A DNA stretch of 64,000 nt from Photobacterium sanguinicancri (GTDB lineage: Bacteria > Pseudomonadota > Gammaproteobacteria > Enterobacterales > Vibrionaceae): contig NZ_AP024851.1 of the NCBI RefSeq assembly GCF_024346675.1, forward strand, positions 1,054,001 through 1,118,000, written 5' to 3'. Position numbers and translations under genes: made by a program. The notes beneath the pieces are model-generated. The model was not told the DNA's origin. It searched no databases and worked only from the letters and a program-made list of their open reading frames with translations. Below are positions 28,212 through 38,730 of the stretch, piece after piece. Each line of letters starts with the position of its first letter. The first letter of the stretch is position 1.

Positions 28212-28949
28212 TTGGCTAAAGAGGCATTAATTGCTTTCGAGCAAGTAGATAAATGGTACGGCAACTTTCATGCTCTCAAGTCGATAGATTTGACTATCAA
28301 TCATGGTGAGCGCTTAGTTATTTGCGGACCATCCGGCTCAGGTAAATCAACGTTAATCAGGTGTATTAATGGCCTTGAAAAGTATGATTCAGGCCTTATT
28401 ACCGTTGCTGGGAAAAAACTCGATTCAAAGCACTTGCAAACTATTCGCGGCAAAGTTGGGATGGTTTTCCAACATTTTAACCTTTTCCCTCATCTCACTG
28501 TGCTCGAAAATCTGACTCTCGCACCTAAGCGAGTATTAAAGCTTTCCACCCGAGATGCCAACGCACTCGCCAGAGAGTATTTAGAGCGTGTTCATATAGG
28601 TCATCAAGCCGATAAATACCCAGCCCAGCTTTCAGGCGGCCAACAACAACGTGTCGCTATTGCTCGCTCACTTTGTATGAAACCTGATATTTTGCTTTTC
28701 GATGAACCAACCTCAGCTTTAGACCCTGAAATGATCCGCGAAGTGCTGGACGTTATGAAAGAACTCGCCAATGAAGGGATCACCATGGTGTGTGTCACAC
28801 ATGAAATGGGGTTTGCACGCCAAGTTGCCGATCGCGTTGTTTTTATGGACGAAGGCGAAATTGTTGAAGTCGCACCACCAGCACAACTTTTTGATGCGCC
28901 ACAGCATGCCCGTACCCAACAATTTCTTGAACAAATTCTGAGTTATTAA
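28212..28949 (+). CDS. Polar amino acid ABC transporter, ATP-binding protein
   Basis: 245 residues. Walker [11 protein letters not shown]-loop [14 protein letters not shown], signature LSGGQQQR, Walker [14 protein letters not shown] and the H-loop THEMGFA are all intact, in the GlnQ/HisP class. The TTG start has AGGA 7 bases upstream. It leads a four-gene operon (ATPase, permease, binding protein, permease). Confidence 0.93.
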   Translation: MAKEALIAFEQVDKWYGNFHALKSIDLTINHGERLVICGPSGSGKSTLIRCINGLEKYDSGLITVAGKKLDSKHLQTIRGKVGMVFQHFNLFPHLTVLENLTLAPKRVLKLSTRDANALAREYLERVHIGHQADKYPAQLSGGQQQRVAIARSLCMKPDILLFDEPTSALDPEMIREVLDVMKELANEGITMVCVTHEMGFARQVADRVVFMDEGEIVEVAPPAQLFDAPQHARTQQFLEQILSY

Positions 28950-28956
28950 CGCGCCA

Positions 28957-29766
28957 ATGAAGACTTATTTCGCAACAACTGTGCGTATTCTCAAGCCTGT
29001 GGCCTCAGGCGTATTACAGATCGCGGTCATTGGCCTTGCCATCTATTGGCTACTACAAAGCGGTGCTGATGCGATGAATTATCGCTGGCAATGGTATCGT
29101 ATTCCACAATACTTATGGTTTGTTGAAGATGGCGAATGGTTTCCGGCTGAATTACTGGAAGGTTTACTTGTCACTCTAAAGATTTCAGCCGTTAGCCTTA
29201 TCTTTACCTTAGTTATAGGTTTAACCACAGCACTACTTAGGCTCTCAGACTCAGTTGTCGGACGCGGCATTGCACGTACCTATATCGAACTGATTCGAAA
29301 TACCCCACTACTAGTACAAATATACTTACTCTACTTTGTATTTGGACCCGTACTAGGATTAGAGCGATTTACAACAGCAGTATTAGCGCTTTCGCTTTTT
29401 CAGGGCGCTTATACCGCAGAGATATTTCGTGCTGGCTTAACAAGCCTTTCTCGTGGTCAATTCGAAGCAAGCCAAAGCCTAGGGCTATCAAACACAGACA
29501 GTTATCGCTTTGTCATTTTGCCGCAGGTTATTCGTCGAATTTTGCCCCCACTCACAAATGAAACTGTTTCCTTGGTAAAAAATTCTTCTATTGTCAGCGT
29601 TATGGCTATTTTTGATTTAACCACAGAAGGACGGAATATTGTGGCCGATACTGCGATGCCCTTTGAAGTTTGGTTTACCGTCGCAGCCGTTTACCTGTGT
29701 ATCACCTTAGTGCTGTCTGGTTTTGCAGCATGGCTAGGACATAAGCTTAACGTGCCTAGCCACTAA
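28957..29766 (+). CDS. Polar amino acid ABC transporter permease
   Basis: 269 residues, HisM/GlnP type. Membrane helices are spread from residue 20 to 265. The EAA-loop is FEASQSLGLSNTDSYRFVILPQVIRRILPP, split here as the ATPase contact. The entry motif IELIRNTPLLVQIYLLYF is typical. It starts 7 bases after the ATPase stop with no strong ribosome-binding site, so translational coupling is likely. It forms a heterodimer with the permease at 30693 (inference). Confidence 0.92.
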   Translation: MKTYFATTVRILKPVASGVLQIAVIGLAIYWLLQSGADAMNYRWQWYRIPQYLWFVEDGEWFPAELLEGLLVTLKISAVSLIFTLVIGLTTALLRLSDSVVGRGIARTYIELIRNTPLLVQIYLLYFVFGPVLGLERFTTAVLALSLFQGAYTAEIFRAGLTSLSRGQFEASQSLGLSNTDSYRFVILPQVIRRILPPLTNETVSLVKNSSIVSVMAIFDLTTEGRNIVADTAMPFEVWFTVAAVYLCITLVLSGFAAWLGHKLNVPSH

Positions 29767-29880
29767 ACTTTTGAACCATTAAATTTTCACTTAGAAACAT
29801 CTAGTAAAAACAGATAAACCCCTGATAAAAAATTAAAAGCGACACACTATGAAAGTAATTTACTTACGGAGAAAGGATGC

Positions 29881-30690
29881 ATGAAACGATTATTTGCTGC
29901 TTTTTTAGCAATGTTTGCGCTCATGATGAGCACTCAATCTCTAGCGGCTGATAAAAGCACGTTAGTGGATATTAAAGAACGCGGTACGTTACGTGTTGGG
30001 TTGTCAACTTTTGTCCCCTGGGCAATGCGAGATAAACAAGGCGAACTGATCGGCTTTGAAGTTGATGTTGCGCGTCGCTTAGCGAAAGATGCTGGTTTGA
30101 AAGTGGAATTTATTCCTACAGCATGGGATGGCATCATTCCTGCTCTGCTCGCTGGCAAATTTGATGTCATTATTGGCGGCTTATCGATTACGCCTCAACG
30201 TAATATGAGTGTGTTGTTTACAGCACCTTATGCACACTCTGGTGTACAGCTTGCTGCAAACAAAACCATGGCTGATGGTAAATCCGCTATTGCAGATTTC
30301 AACAAGCGCAGTGTGACATTAGCAGTACGTCGTGGTGCATTCACGGTACAAACCGCGAAAAAATACTTCCCTAAAGCCAAGCTTCGCCAGTTTGATGATG
30401 ACGCTCAAGCATTCCAAGAAGTCTTAAACGGTAATGCCCATGCCGTACTCGCGTCTTCACCAAAACCCGAGCAAATGTCCATTCAATACAACGAGAAGCT
30501 TTATATCCCATTAACCGATCGTCTTGATCGTGGTTCAGAAGCATTTGCGATTCGTCACGGTGAATTCGATCTGCTGAACTTCTTTAATAACTGGATCCTA
30601 CTTCGTACTGAAGATGGCTGGCTCAAAGAACGTCACGACTACTGGTTCACTACTCTGGACTGGCAAAACGCGGTTGCTGAAGGACAATAA
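29881..30690 (+). CDS. Periplasmic polar amino acid-binding protein
   Basis: 269 residues. Signal peptide 1-22 (cut at SLA-AD). SBP_bac_3 family features: RGTLRVGLSTFVPWAMRDKQGELIGFEVDVARRLAK, AWDGIIPALLAGKFDVIIGGLSITPQR, here recognised across about residues 35-105. The Arg after ITPQ is the usual carboxylate-binding region. Substrate is some polar or acidic amino acid; which one cannot be told. GGAGAAAGGATGC precedes the ATG. It lies 114 bases after the first permease and 2 bases before the second. Confidence 0.92.
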   Translation: MKRLFAAFLAMFALMMSTQSLAADKSTLVDIKERGTLRVGLSTFVPWAMRDKQGELIGFEVDVARRLAKDAGLKVEFIPTAWDGIIPALLAGKFDVIIGGLSITPQRNMSVLFTAPYAHSGVQLAANKTMADGKSAIADFNKRSVTLAVRRGAFTVQTAKKYFPKAKLRQFDDDAQAFQEVLNGNAHAVLASSPKPEQMSIQYNEKLYIPLTDRLDRGSEAFAIRHGEFDLLNFFNNWILLRTEDGWLKERHDYWFTTLDWQNAVAEGQ

Positions 30691-30692
30691 CA

Positions 30693-31607
30693 TTGGCAAT
30701 AATGCAATCCAATAACATACAGGCACCACGTGTGCCTGTATGGAAAAAACTCAACAAGCTCGACTTTGCACTGCTAACAATGCTAGCGGTGTTCGCGACT
30801 TGGCTTGCTTACCGTTCGGCTATTGGCGTCCATTACCAATGGAATTGGTCACGCGCTTTTGACCTCATTTTTACCTCAGGAAAAAGTGGTGAGCTGCCGT
30901 ATTTTTTTCAAGGCTTTATAGCAACGTTGCGCTTAAGCTTATGGGGGATCTTGTTTGCTGGTATCTTGGGGCTATTACTCGGCTTAGCCAGACGTTCTTC
31001 ATTCACGTTATTGCGTTTACCTGCTCAAGCTTATATTCAATTAGTGAGAAACATTCCACCCTTGGTTTTTGTTTTCATCTTCTACTTTTTTATCTCCAGC
31101 CAGCTCGTACCTGCCATTGGCCTTGCCGATGTATTACGTCATCACGATGGTGATATTAATGCCTTCCAAGCTTTTCTTTTTGGCCCTACCGCCCTATGGG
31201 AAAATGTCTTTTCAGGGGTGCTGTGTGTGGGCTTAATTTCAGCGGCCTACATTGCGGAAATTGTACGTTCAGGCATTGATAATATAGCCAAAGGGCAATG
31301 GGAAGCGGCAAATTCACTGGGATTAACTGGGTGGGATCGCTTTCGTTATGTGATTTTCCCACAAGCACTAACAGGAATAGTACCGCCTCTTGCTGGCCAA
31401 TTTATTTCTCTTGTTAAAGACTCATCGATTATTTCATTAATCTCAATTCAAGAGCTCACTTTTGTGGGTAGTGAAATAGCAAATTCCTCTGGGCTTATCT
31501 TTGAAATTTGGCTACTCGTTGGCGCAGGGTATCTCATTTTGTGTCTTGGCTTATCTCTCATGTTTTCTCACCTAGAAACACGTAGCCAACGCCACCTTCA
31601 ACGATAA
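30693..31607 (+). CDS. Polar amino acid ABC transporter permease
   Basis: 304 residues, same family as the permease at 28957 but with a longer N-terminus and a ~30-residue insertion (VLRHHDGDINAFQAF region). The EAA-loop is WEAANSLGLTGWDRFRYVIFP. The TTG at 30693 has AAGGA 10 bases upstream; an ATG three codons on is the alternative. It is last in the operon. Confidence 0.9.
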   Translation: MAIMQSNNIQAPRVPVWKKLNKLDFALLTMLAVFATWLAYRSAIGVHYQWNWSRAFDLIFTSGKSGELPYFFQGFIATLRLSLWGILFAGILGLLLGLARRSSFTLLRLPAQAYIQLVRNIPPLVFVFIFYFFISSQLVPAIGLADVLRHHDGDINAFQAFLFGPTALWENVFSGVLCVGLISAAYIAEIVRSGIDNIAKGQWEAANSLGLTGWDRFRYVIFPQALTGIVPPLAGQFISLVKDSSIISLISIQELTFVGSEIANSSGLIFEIWLLVGAGYLILCLGLSLMFSHLETRSQRHLQR

Positions 31608-31698
31608 GAAAGCCATAACATTCGGCGTTAATTTCCTTCTAGCAGCGTAAGCTCAAATATCTTGCGCTGCTTACCCACTCTCCCCCTTCATCTCCTAT

Positions 31699-31722
31699 CC
31701 TTGCCTTGCCTTGCCTTGCCTT
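31699..31722. repeat. Pentanucleotide tandem repeat CCTTG
   Basis: Four complete CCTTG units plus a partial fifth, about 100 bases before the patatin-like gene. The reading frame of that gene is open through the repeat to a TTG at 31662. Copy-number change would shift that extended frame or alter promoter spacing. Confidence 0.7.
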
Positions 31723-31820
31723 TGATAACTTTTATCTATCAAAACCATAAATTAATACGAATATCTTTATTAACGCATCCCTTCTATTCTAAAACCATAG
31801 ATTTTCAATGGAACAAAGCA

Positions 31821-32693
31821 ATGAGCAAGAGTGCGTTAATAGTGGAAGGTGGTGCTATGCGAGGTATCTTCGCCAGTGGTGTGTTAGACGCCTTCATGGA
31901 AGAAGATTTTTTACCTTACGATTTTGCTATCGGTGTATCCGCAGGTGCTTCAAACCTCGTTGGCTACTTATCTCACGCACCGCTGCGCAGTTTTAATGTC
32001 ATTACTACCATGGCCACGGACAGAGCCTTTTTTAATCCTGCTCGATTTGCCAAAGGTGGCAACCTAGTTGATGTGAAGTGGCTTTGGGAAGAATCTAACA
32101 ATCGATACCCTTTTGATAGCGACAAGCTTTTCTCAACAATCCCACTTTATGCAGCCGTTACCAATATCGACACAGGCAATGCTGATTATTATCAGGTAAA
32201 GCCAAATACACTATCGAAAATAATTGAAGCAACAACCGCACTACCAATCGCCTACCGTGAAACTCCTTGCTTTTCAGGTGGCTGTTATACCGATGGCGGT
32301 GTCGCTGATTCTATTCCAGTGAAAGAAGCATACCGACAAGGTGCTAGAGATATTACGGTGATCTTGTCACACCCTCTGAGCTATGAAATGAAGCCAGCAA
32401 AATACCCTTGGTTACTGAAAAAATTACTCTCTCGCTACCCTAACATTGCTGAATCTATGGCAGTGAGAGCGAGTAACTATAATCAATCACTGAACTTCAT
32501 TCGCAACCCTCCCAGTGATGCGCAAATCCGAGTGATCGCACCGCCTGAAGATTTTGCCATTAAGCGGCTGACAATGGATAAGGCATTACTTAACACAGGA
32601 TATGAGATGGGTAAAAAGGCAGGCGAAGAACACCTTGCGATTCAAAGGGGCAGCTATGGCTTACATGATGAAAATTGCCATTTCTGTTTCTAA
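31821..32693 (+). CDS. Patatin-like phospholipase family protein
   Basis: 290 residues. Catalytic dyad: Ser40 in GVSAGAS and Asp in TDGGVADSIP. The glycine-rich anion hole is EGGAMRGIFASGV. The patatin fold covers about 5-200; a C-terminal ~85 residues holds MDKALLNTGYEMGKKAG and ends with HFCF. It resembles YjjU-type bacterial patatins. Start 31821 is supported by GGAA 7 bases upstream, although the frame is open to 31662. Acts on acyl lipids; substrate unknown. Confidence 0.88.
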   Translation: MSKSALIVEGGAMRGIFASGVLDAFMEEDFLPYDFAIGVSAGASNLVGYLSHAPLRSFNVITTMATDRAFFNPARFAKGGNLVDVKWLWEESNNRYPFDSDKLFSTIPLYAAVTNIDTGNADYYQVKPNTLSKIIEATTALPIAYRETPCFSGGCYTDGGVADSIPVKEAYRQGARDITVILSHPLSYEMKPAKYPWLLKKLLSRYPNIAESMAVRASNYNQSLNFIRNPPSDAQIRVIAPPEDFAIKRLTMDKALLNTGYEMGKKAGEEHLAIQRGSYGLHDENCHFCF

Positions 32694-32837
32694 CGAAACA
32701 TTGTTTATACGCTGAAAAGATTACGTGTCATTTTTCATAAGAAATAACAATTACATTCATTACCAAAATGTACAGTCGTTAGCATCATCAATCCGATATA
32801 ACGTCAAAGTACACCCTACAAGTAGAAGGAATTAGCC

Positions 32838-34292
32838 ATGAGTAAGAAATTAACAACAGCGGCGGGTTGCCCTGTCGCCCACAACCAAAACGTGCAAACA
32901 GCAGGAAAGAGAGGCCCTCAACTGTTACAAGATGTGTGGTTTCTAGAAAAGCTCGCTCACTTTGATCGTGAAGTGATCCCAGAGCGCCGCATGCACGCAA
33001 AAGGCTCAGGTGCCTATGGTACGTTTACGGTAACTCACGATATTACTCAATATACCAAAGCCAAAATTTTCTCTGACATTGGGAAAAAAACTGACCTTTT
33101 CGCTCGCTTTACCACAGTAGCTGGTGAACGCGGCGCAGCAGATGCTGAGCGTGATATCCGCGGGTTTGCCCTCAAGTTTTACACCGAGGAAGGTAACTGG
33201 GATCTAGTGGGCAATAATACGCCTGTGTTCTTTTTACGTGATCCACTGAAGTTTCCAGATCTAAACCACGCTGTTAAACGCGACCCACGCACCAATATGC
33301 GCAGTGCAAAAAACAACTGGGATTTTTGGACATCGTTGCCTGAAGCGTTACACCAAATCACCATTGTAATGAGTGACCGTGGTATTCCAGCCACTTACCG
33401 CCATATGCATGGTTTTGGTAGTCATACCTTTAGCTTCATCAATAGTGACAACGAACGTTTCTGGGTTAAATTCCACTTTAAGTCTCAGCAAGGTATTAAA
33501 AACTTGTCTGACGCTGAAGCCGAGAAAATCATTGGGCAAGATCGTGAAAGCCATCACCGTGATCTGCTTGAAAGCATCGATAATCAAGATTTCCCTAAAT
33601 GGACATTGCACATTCAGATCATGCCAGAAGATGATGCCTCTAAGGTGTCATATAACCCATTTGATCTTACAAAAATATGGCCACATAAAGACTACCCATT
33701 AATTGAAGTGGGTGAACTAGAGCTAAACCGTAATCCAGAAAACTTCTTTGCTGAAGTCGAACAATCCGCGTTCAACCCAGCAAGTGTGGTTCCAGGAATC
33801 AGCTTCTCACCAGACAAAATGCTACAAGGGCGTTTGTTCTCATACGGTGATGCACAACGTTATCGTTTAGGTGTTAACCACCACAGTATCCCAGTGAATG
33901 CTCCTCGCTGCCCTGTTCATAGCTACCACCGTGACGGTGCGATGCGTGTCGATGGCAACCATGGCGGGACATTAGGCTACGAGCCAAATGATCAAGGTGA
34001 ATGGGCAGAACAACCAGACTTCTCTGAGCCGCCGCTAAGTTTAGACGGCGCAGCTGCACACTGGGATCACCGAGAAGATGATGATTACTTTAGCCAACCG
34101 GGTGATTTGTTCCGCTTAATGACGCCAGAGAAACAAGCGATTCTGTTCGATAACACGGCGCGTAATCTGCAAGGTGTACCCGAAGAGATTCAAATCCGCC
34201 ACTTAACACACTGTTATAAAGCCGATCCAGCTTATGGCGATGGCATCGCGAAATTACTAGGAATTGGTGCAAGTAAATACCAAGATAAGTAA
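32838..34292 (+). CDS. katA: Monofunctional haem catalase
   Basis: 484 residues, a small-subunit (clade III-size) catalase. The distal haem His53 lies in [12 protein letters not shown] and the proximal Tyr336 in [25 protein letters not shown] (distal Asn) and the NADPH-binding region are recognisable. It breaks down hydrogen peroxide in the cytoplasm. AGAAGGA lies 8 bases before the ATG. It stands alone with a 13-bp terminator stem. OxyR control is likely from the family, but I could not identify a site. Confidence 0.96.
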   Translation: MSKKLTTAAGCPVAHNQNVQTAGKRGPQLLQDVWFLEKLAHFDREVIPERRMHAKGSGAYGTFTVTHDITQYTKAKIFSDIGKKTDLFARFTTVAGERGAADAERDIRGFALKFYTEEGNWDLVGNNTPVFFLRDPLKFPDLNHAVKRDPRTNMRSAKNNWDFWTSLPEALHQITIVMSDRGIPATYRHMHGFGSHTFSFINSDNERFWVKFHFKSQQGIKNLSDAEAEKIIGQDRESHHRDLLESIDNQDFPKWTLHIQIMPEDDASKVSYNPFDLTKIWPHKDYPLIEVGELELNRNPENFFAEVEQSAFNPASVVPGISFSPDKMLQGRLFSYGDAQRYRLGVNHHSIPVNAPRCPVHSYHRDGAMRVDGNHGGTLGYEPNDQGEWAEQPDFSEPPLSLDGAAAHWDHREDDDYFSQPGDLFRLMTPEKQAILFDNTARNLQGVPEEIQIRHLTHCYKADPAYGDGIAKLLGIGASKYQDK

Positions 34293-34327
34293 CAGGCATT
34301 ATTCTTCATAACGTCTCGGTATAACGC

Positions 34328-34360
34328 AATATTGGCAACCAAAGTGGTTGCCAATATTAT
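34328..34360 (+). terminator. Terminator of katA
   Basis: Perfect 13-bp stem AATATTGGCAACC/GGTTGCCAATATT, loop AAAGT, followed by ATTTC. The T-run is short. Confidence 0.7.
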
Positions 34361-34621
34361 TTCGACCACGGATTCTTTCCCTGTTATTTCACTCTTGAAC
34401 CGCGTTATCTTTCTTGCCGTCAACCATTCCAAAGCAGCATAATTATCCGTACCAGGACTCATAAAAATGAGACCCTCCCCTCAGAATAAGAACCGTCGTA
34501 TAAAAACCATACTGCATTGTCATACAAACTTAGCTAGCCATCACAATTTTCGCCCTGCAAATTATCTATATTGCATTTCGCATTAGACCTAAATAAAAAC
34601 CAAACCAGATTGGTGCTTAAA
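34361..34621. other. Spacer between katA and the YdcF-like gene
   Basis: No gene, repeat or clear promoter recognised beyond the katA hairpin. Confidence 0.3.
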
Positions 34622-35713
34622 ATGAATAAAACACTTCTTGCCTTAGCCTTGGGTGGCTTACTTAGCTTTTCCTCTACGACTGTTATTGCATCTTCTCAAG
34701 AAAGTATTCAATCAAATGTTGAATACAGCCAATTCACTTCTAAACGTCAAGTTGTTGATCAACTCTTAAGTGACGCTGTCACGGCCTTTAAATCACCAGC
34801 ACGTATTTCTCATGCTGGCTTTACTGCAAAAATGCCAAGTAATATGGAGGTGGTAACAAACCGCCTACTCGAGGCCTATCAGCTTGAACCTTATCGCACT
34901 GATCTCTTGATCTCTGCTGCTAATGCTCAGATCTATAACAAAAATGCTGATCGTGCTATTGCCCTATTTGAACAAGTGTTAGATGTGGCACCGCAAGATG
35001 TCGATGCGCACAGTTACCTTGCGGTATGGCAACACTTTAATGGTAACGAAGCTGAATCACAAAAACACATGAACACATTAAAAGACCTGAATGAAGGCCG
35101 AGCGGCTGATATTCAACGTATTTTTGATACAGTGAATCGTATTGTTGCTACACCGCTAAAAGAGACCTTAGGCAAAGAGCATAAGGGCAATACCGCCATC
35201 ATCACATTAGGTTATGCGCTTAATCCTGATGGCAGCATGCATGAGATTTTGATTCAGCGTTTAGAAAAGACGTTAGAGTTTGCAAAAAAACAGCCTAATT
35301 CAATGATAGTGCTTACCGGTGGCGTACCGAAAAACCACAAGACCGAAGGCAAGTTAATGGCTGACTGGTTGGTTAAGCACGGCATTGCGCGAGACCGTAT
35401 TATTGAAGATAACTATGCTCGCAGCACAGTAGAAAATGCACTGTATAGTAGCTATGCACTGGCTCGCCATGACATAGACCACGCCACAATCATCAGTTCA
35501 GCGAGCCATGTCCGTCGTGGTCAAACATTGTTTGAAATTGCAAGCTGGCAGACAGGCCCGAAAGACATTACGTTCGATACAGTGTCCGCTGCAGATAAGC
35601 CATTAGATGATTTGAAAGTGCCAAGCAAAGGTGAATTGCTAGGTATTTATCGCGACGCATTACGCACATATGGTATGTGGAGTTACCGCTCGTACCCATT
35701 AGAGCAACGATAA
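34622..35713 (+). CDS. YdcF/SanA-family (DUF218) exported protein with TPR-like N-terminal half
   Basis: 363 residues. Start 34622 gives a signal peptide (MNKTLLALALGGLLSF...VIA). Residues ~60-160 form TPR-like helices (PYRTDLLISAANAQIYNK, ADRAIALFEQVLDVAPQDVDAH). The DUF218 domain spans ~185-330: AIITLGYALNPDGS, MIVLTGGVPKN, EGKLMADWLVKHGI, IIEDNYARSTVENALYS, ATIISSASHVRRG. DUF218 proteins act in envelope biogenesis; the reaction is unknown. A terminator follows. Confidence 0.82.
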   Translation: MNKTLLALALGGLLSFSSTTVIASSQESIQSNVEYSQFTSKRQVVDQLLSDAVTAFKSPARISHAGFTAKMPSNMEVVTNRLLEAYQLEPYRTDLLISAANAQIYNKNADRAIALFEQVLDVAPQDVDAHSYLAVWQHFNGNEAESQKHMNTLKDLNEGRAADIQRIFDTVNRIVATPLKETLGKEHKGNTAIITLGYALNPDGSMHEILIQRLEKTLEFAKKQPNSMIVLTGGVPKNHKTEGKLMADWLVKHGIARDRIIEDNYARSTVENALYSSYALARHDIDHATIISSASHVRRGQTLFEIASWQTGPKDITFDTVSAADKPLDDLKVPSKGELLGIYRDALRTYGMWSYRSYPLEQR

Positions 35714-35734
35714 GTATCGGATTATACCAATAAA

Positions 35735-35771
35735 CAAAAAAGCCTCGCATCAATCACTTGAGCGAGGCTTT
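35735..35771. terminator. Bidirectional terminator between the YdcF-like gene and cobQ
   Basis: AAAGCCTCGC/GCGAGGCTTT 10-bp stem with a 13-base loop. T-rich on the minus strand (TTTTTTGTTT), TTTCT on the plus strand. It lies between convergent genes. Confidence 0.8.
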
Positions 35772-35814
35772 CTGCTATTTAGATAGCGCTATCATTAATT
35801 CATAATTGATGCGG

Positions 35815-37311
35815 TTAGTAATTTTTGCTTAATGTAGCATCAAATTTATCCGCCCATTCGGGCCATAATTTCCCAAGATCCATGTACTGCTCTAGCGTGT
35901 CAGCCACACGATCAATGCCTTGTTCGCGCATTACATCAAAATCAGGCGTTTGCGTCGCTTCTAACCCCGCCCACGACAAAATAGCGTCACAAGCTTCTTG
36001 CTGTTCAAAAATACCGTGAAGGTAAGTACCAAACACTTGGTTCTCAACACCAAACTGCCCATCTGGACCATCAATTAACTGTACAGGCGCATCGTCAGTG
36101 ATCCCCGAGGTAACACCCGCATGGATCTCATAGCCACGCACGGGTACTGTTAACTGATTCGGCATGGTTAACGTACCTGTCGTTTGCTTCAACTGTTTGT
36201 TTTTGGCCAATACCGTCTGTGTGGCTAAGTAACCCAGTCCATTACTCTCTCCCGCAGGACCTTCAATGCCTTCAGGATCGGCAACCTGCTGACCAAGCAT
36301 CTGGTAGCCGCCACAAATTCCCATTACTTTGCCGCCTAAGCGCAAGTGACGCTCAATATTTTTATCCCAACCTTGCTCACATAAAAACGCCAGATCGCTA
36401 CGCACACTTTTAGTACCGGGGATAATAATTAAATCAGCAGCAGGAAACGGTTGGCCTTTACCGACAAACTGTAAATTGACTTGTGGGTGCATGCGAAGCG
36501 GATCAAAGTCAGTATGGTTACTCACGCGGGTTAACACAGGCACAACCACATTAAGCTGTTGCTCTGCGGCTTCAACTTGTTGGCTGTTAATCGCATCTTC
36601 TGCTTCAAGCATTAAGCCATGAAGATAAGGCAATACGCCCAAGACAGGCTTGCCCGTTTTCTCTTCTAACCAGTCTAAACCCGACTCTAATAGTTTTACA
36701 TCACCGCGAAAACGGTTGATCACGAAGCCTTTTACTCTTGCCTGCTCCGATTCCGACAGTAGCGCTAATGTGCCATATAAATGGGCAAATACACCACCGC
36801 GATCGATATCTGCAATGATAATCACAGGGATATCCGCTTCTTCTGCAAATCCCATATTTGCGATATCATTTTCACGCAGATTAATTTCTGCTGGGCTACC
36901 CGCCCCTTCAATCACAACGGTTTCATGTTCTTTTTGCAAAATAGCAAAAGATTCCATCACAGAGCCCATTACCACTTTTTTATAACCGTGGTAGCTCACA
37001 GCGTCCATATCGGTGATAGCTTTTCCCTGAACGATAATTTGCGCACCAATATCAGTATTAGGTTTGAGTAATACAGGGTTCATGTGAACCGTTGGCTCAA
37101 TGCGGCATGCCTGCGCTTGTACCGCTTGCGCACGTCCAATTTCGCCACCATCTTTGGTTACAGCACTGTTTAAGGCCATGTTCTGCGATTTGAATGGCGC
37201 GACATTGATTCCTTTCCGTGCCAATACACGGCAGAGGCCAGCGGTTAAGACACTTTTACCTGCATCAGACGTTGTGCCTTGCACCATTACCGCTTTGATT
37301 GTGGGTTGCAT
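35815..37311 (-). CDS. cobQ: Cobyric acid synthase
   Basis: 498 residues. It amidates four carboxyl groups of adenosylcobyrinate a,c-diamide using glutamine. The N-terminal dethiobiotin-synthetase-like domain has [19 protein letters not shown] (P-loop) and [16 protein letters not shown]. The C-terminal class I glutaminase-like domain has the Cys in [10 protein letters not shown] and His in YLHGIFE. Start 37311 has AAGGA 6 bases upstream; the frame runs open to 37347. It is first downstream of the cobU-cobC pair on the same strand, after a 116-base gap. Confidence 0.95.
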   Translation of the reverse strand: MQPTIKAVMVQGTTSDAGKSVLTAGLCRVLARKGINVAPFKSQNMALNSAVTKDGGEIGRAQAVQAQACRIEPTVHMNPVLLKPNTDIGAQIIVQGKAITDMDAVSYHGYKKVVMGSVMESFAILQKEHETVVIEGAGSPAEINLRENDIANMGFAEEADIPVIIIADIDRGGVFAHLYGTLALLSESEQARVKGFVINRFRGDVKLLESGLDWLEEKTGKPVLGVLPYLHGLMLEAEDAINSQQVEAAEQQLNVVVPVLTRVSNHTDFDPLRMHPQVNLQFVGKGQPFPAADLIIIPGTKSVRSDLAFLCEQGWDKNIERHLRLGGKVMGICGGYQMLGQQVADPEGIEGPAGESNGLGYLATQTVLAKNKQLKQTTGTLTMPNQLTVPVRGYEIHAGVTSGITDDAPVQLIDGPDGQFGVENQVFGTYLHGIFEQQEACDAILSWAGLEATQTPDFDVMREQGIDRVADTLEQYMDLGKLWPEWADKFDATLSKNY

Positions 37312-37427
37312 TGTTAATCCTTGTTTTGCGCCTGATTTATCACTCAAGCACAGGAGCTACTGTTTATGTGCAGCAATTAATCATTTCAGTCTAGAGACTG
37401 AGGCGTACATTCTTTTCGTTCACGCAT

Positions 37428-38072
37428 TCACGATGAGGCAAACTGCTGACTAACGGGCCAGTGTAATTGCGGCCAATCTTCATTGTGTTCATCGTGAAAA
37501 ATAGTAATTCGATAACGCGCGGCATAAGGCAATTGCAAACGTTGTAAATACCGAGCCGTTTGCGGCATTTCTAAAATATGGCGTAACAGTTGTCTCATGA
37601 CCCCAGCATGGGTAATCAGCAACACTTTCTTCCCTTTATGATCAGTCAATAAGCGCTGCCATGCTTGAATAATCCTCAAATCAAATTCAGGCAACGTTTC
37701 TCCTTGATGGGGCGTATTATGCCAAGGATCTCGCCAAAACATATCCAGTTCTTGCTGATATGTTTGCCACAGTGTTTTATGCAGCTGACCATCCCAAACC
37801 CCGAAATCCAGCTCTTGCCACTGTTTATCAAGGTCCAATGGCGCAGATGTTAATGATGAAAATATATGGGCAAAATCGCTACAACGTTGCAATGGCGAAC
37901 TTACAATTTGATCAACCTTTGTGATATCCGTAATAGCTTGGTGCATCTGATTCAAACCTGTTGGCGTAATCGCAAAATCGGTATGACCTCGCAGACAACC
38001 ATCACCTTCAGGTAGGCCATGACGTAATACATCCACTTGTGTCATCATGGTTTTGGCTTTAGTCGCTGACAT
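37428..38072 (-). CDS. cobC: Histidine phosphatase, alpha-ribazole phosphatase-like
   Basis: 214 residues. The RHG catalytic motif is VLRHGLPEGDGCLRGHTDF, SSPLQRC is the second arginine block, and ITHAGVMRQLL holds the second histidine. This is the histidine phosphatase superfamily. Context between cobU and cobQ makes alpha-ribazole-5-phosphate phosphatase the best reading. AAAGAGAT precedes the ATG at 38072; two further Mets lie at residues 9-10. It begins 22 bases after cobU. Confidence 0.85.
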   Translation of the reverse strand: MSATKAKTMMTQVDVLRHGLPEGDGCLRGHTDFAITPTGLNQMHQAITDITKVDQIVSSPLQRCSDFAHIFSSLTSAPLDLDKQWQELDFGVWDGQLHKTLWQTYQQELDMFWRDPWHNTPHQGETLPEFDLRIIQAWQRLLTDHKGKKVLLITHAGVMRQLLRHILEMPQTARYLQRLQLPYAARYRITIFHDEHNEDWPQLHWPVSQQFASS

Positions 38073-38094
38073 TATTATCTCTTTATCTTATGGC

Positions 38095-38643
38095 TTAAAC
38101 TGTACTGTCTTTTAGCACTTGCGGTAAGCCTGCAATCACAAATACCACTTTACCTGCCACTGCCGCTATTTCTTGATGTAGCCATCCACTTTCATCAACA
38201 AACTGACGAGAGACTTCCCCCATAGGAACAATACCTTGTCCGACTTCGTTGCTGACCATAATAATACGCCCCGGCGCTTCAGCTATAGCCATCATTAAGT
38301 CTGACTTTCGATTTTTCCAAGGCACCTGATTCTTGGGATCAAATAAACAATTTGTTAACCAAAGCGTTAAACAATCCACCAGCAAACAATTGTCTGGCTG
38401 GCTATATTGGCGAATAACAGCGGCAAGATCTAATGGCTCTTCAACTGTCATCCATTCAGAAGGTCGCTCTTGTTGATGACGTGCAATGCGCTCAGACATT
38501 TCATTATCGCCCGCCCCTGCTGTCGCGATATAGATAACGTCTTTACCTGTCGCCAGCGATTGGGCTTCCGCATATCGGCTCTTGCCAGAACGCGCACCAC
38601 CCAATACAAGCTCTATTCCATGAAGGATCTTTACCTTACTCAC
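38095..38643 (-). CDS. cobU: Adenosylcobinamide kinase / guanylyltransferase
   Basis: 182 residues. P-loop LGGARSGKSRYAE, ATAGAGDNEMSERIARHQQERP (GMP-accepting His region), LLVDCLTLWLTN and VSNEVGQGIVPMGEVSRQFVDESG are all in family order. It phosphorylates adenosylcobinamide and then loads GMP. cobS, commonly next to cobU, is not in this cluster. It is first of the leftward cobalamin genes and divergent from the YgiW-like gene. Confidence 0.95.
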   Translation of the reverse strand: MSKVKILHGIELVLGGARSGKSRYAEAQSLATGKDVIYIATAGAGDNEMSERIARHQQERPSEWMTVEEPLDLAAVIRQYSQPDNCLLVDCLTLWLTNCLFDPKNQVPWKNRKSDLMMAIAEAPGRIIMVSNEVGQGIVPMGEVSRQFVDESGWLHQEIAAVAGKVVFVIAGLPQVLKDSTV

Positions 38644-38730
38644 TGTTCGCCAACACTACTTATTTCAAATCATGTGATTATTGTATTGATTTAACGACGA
38701 ATGAGAAGCTAGCCGCTATTAATGCCGTTA

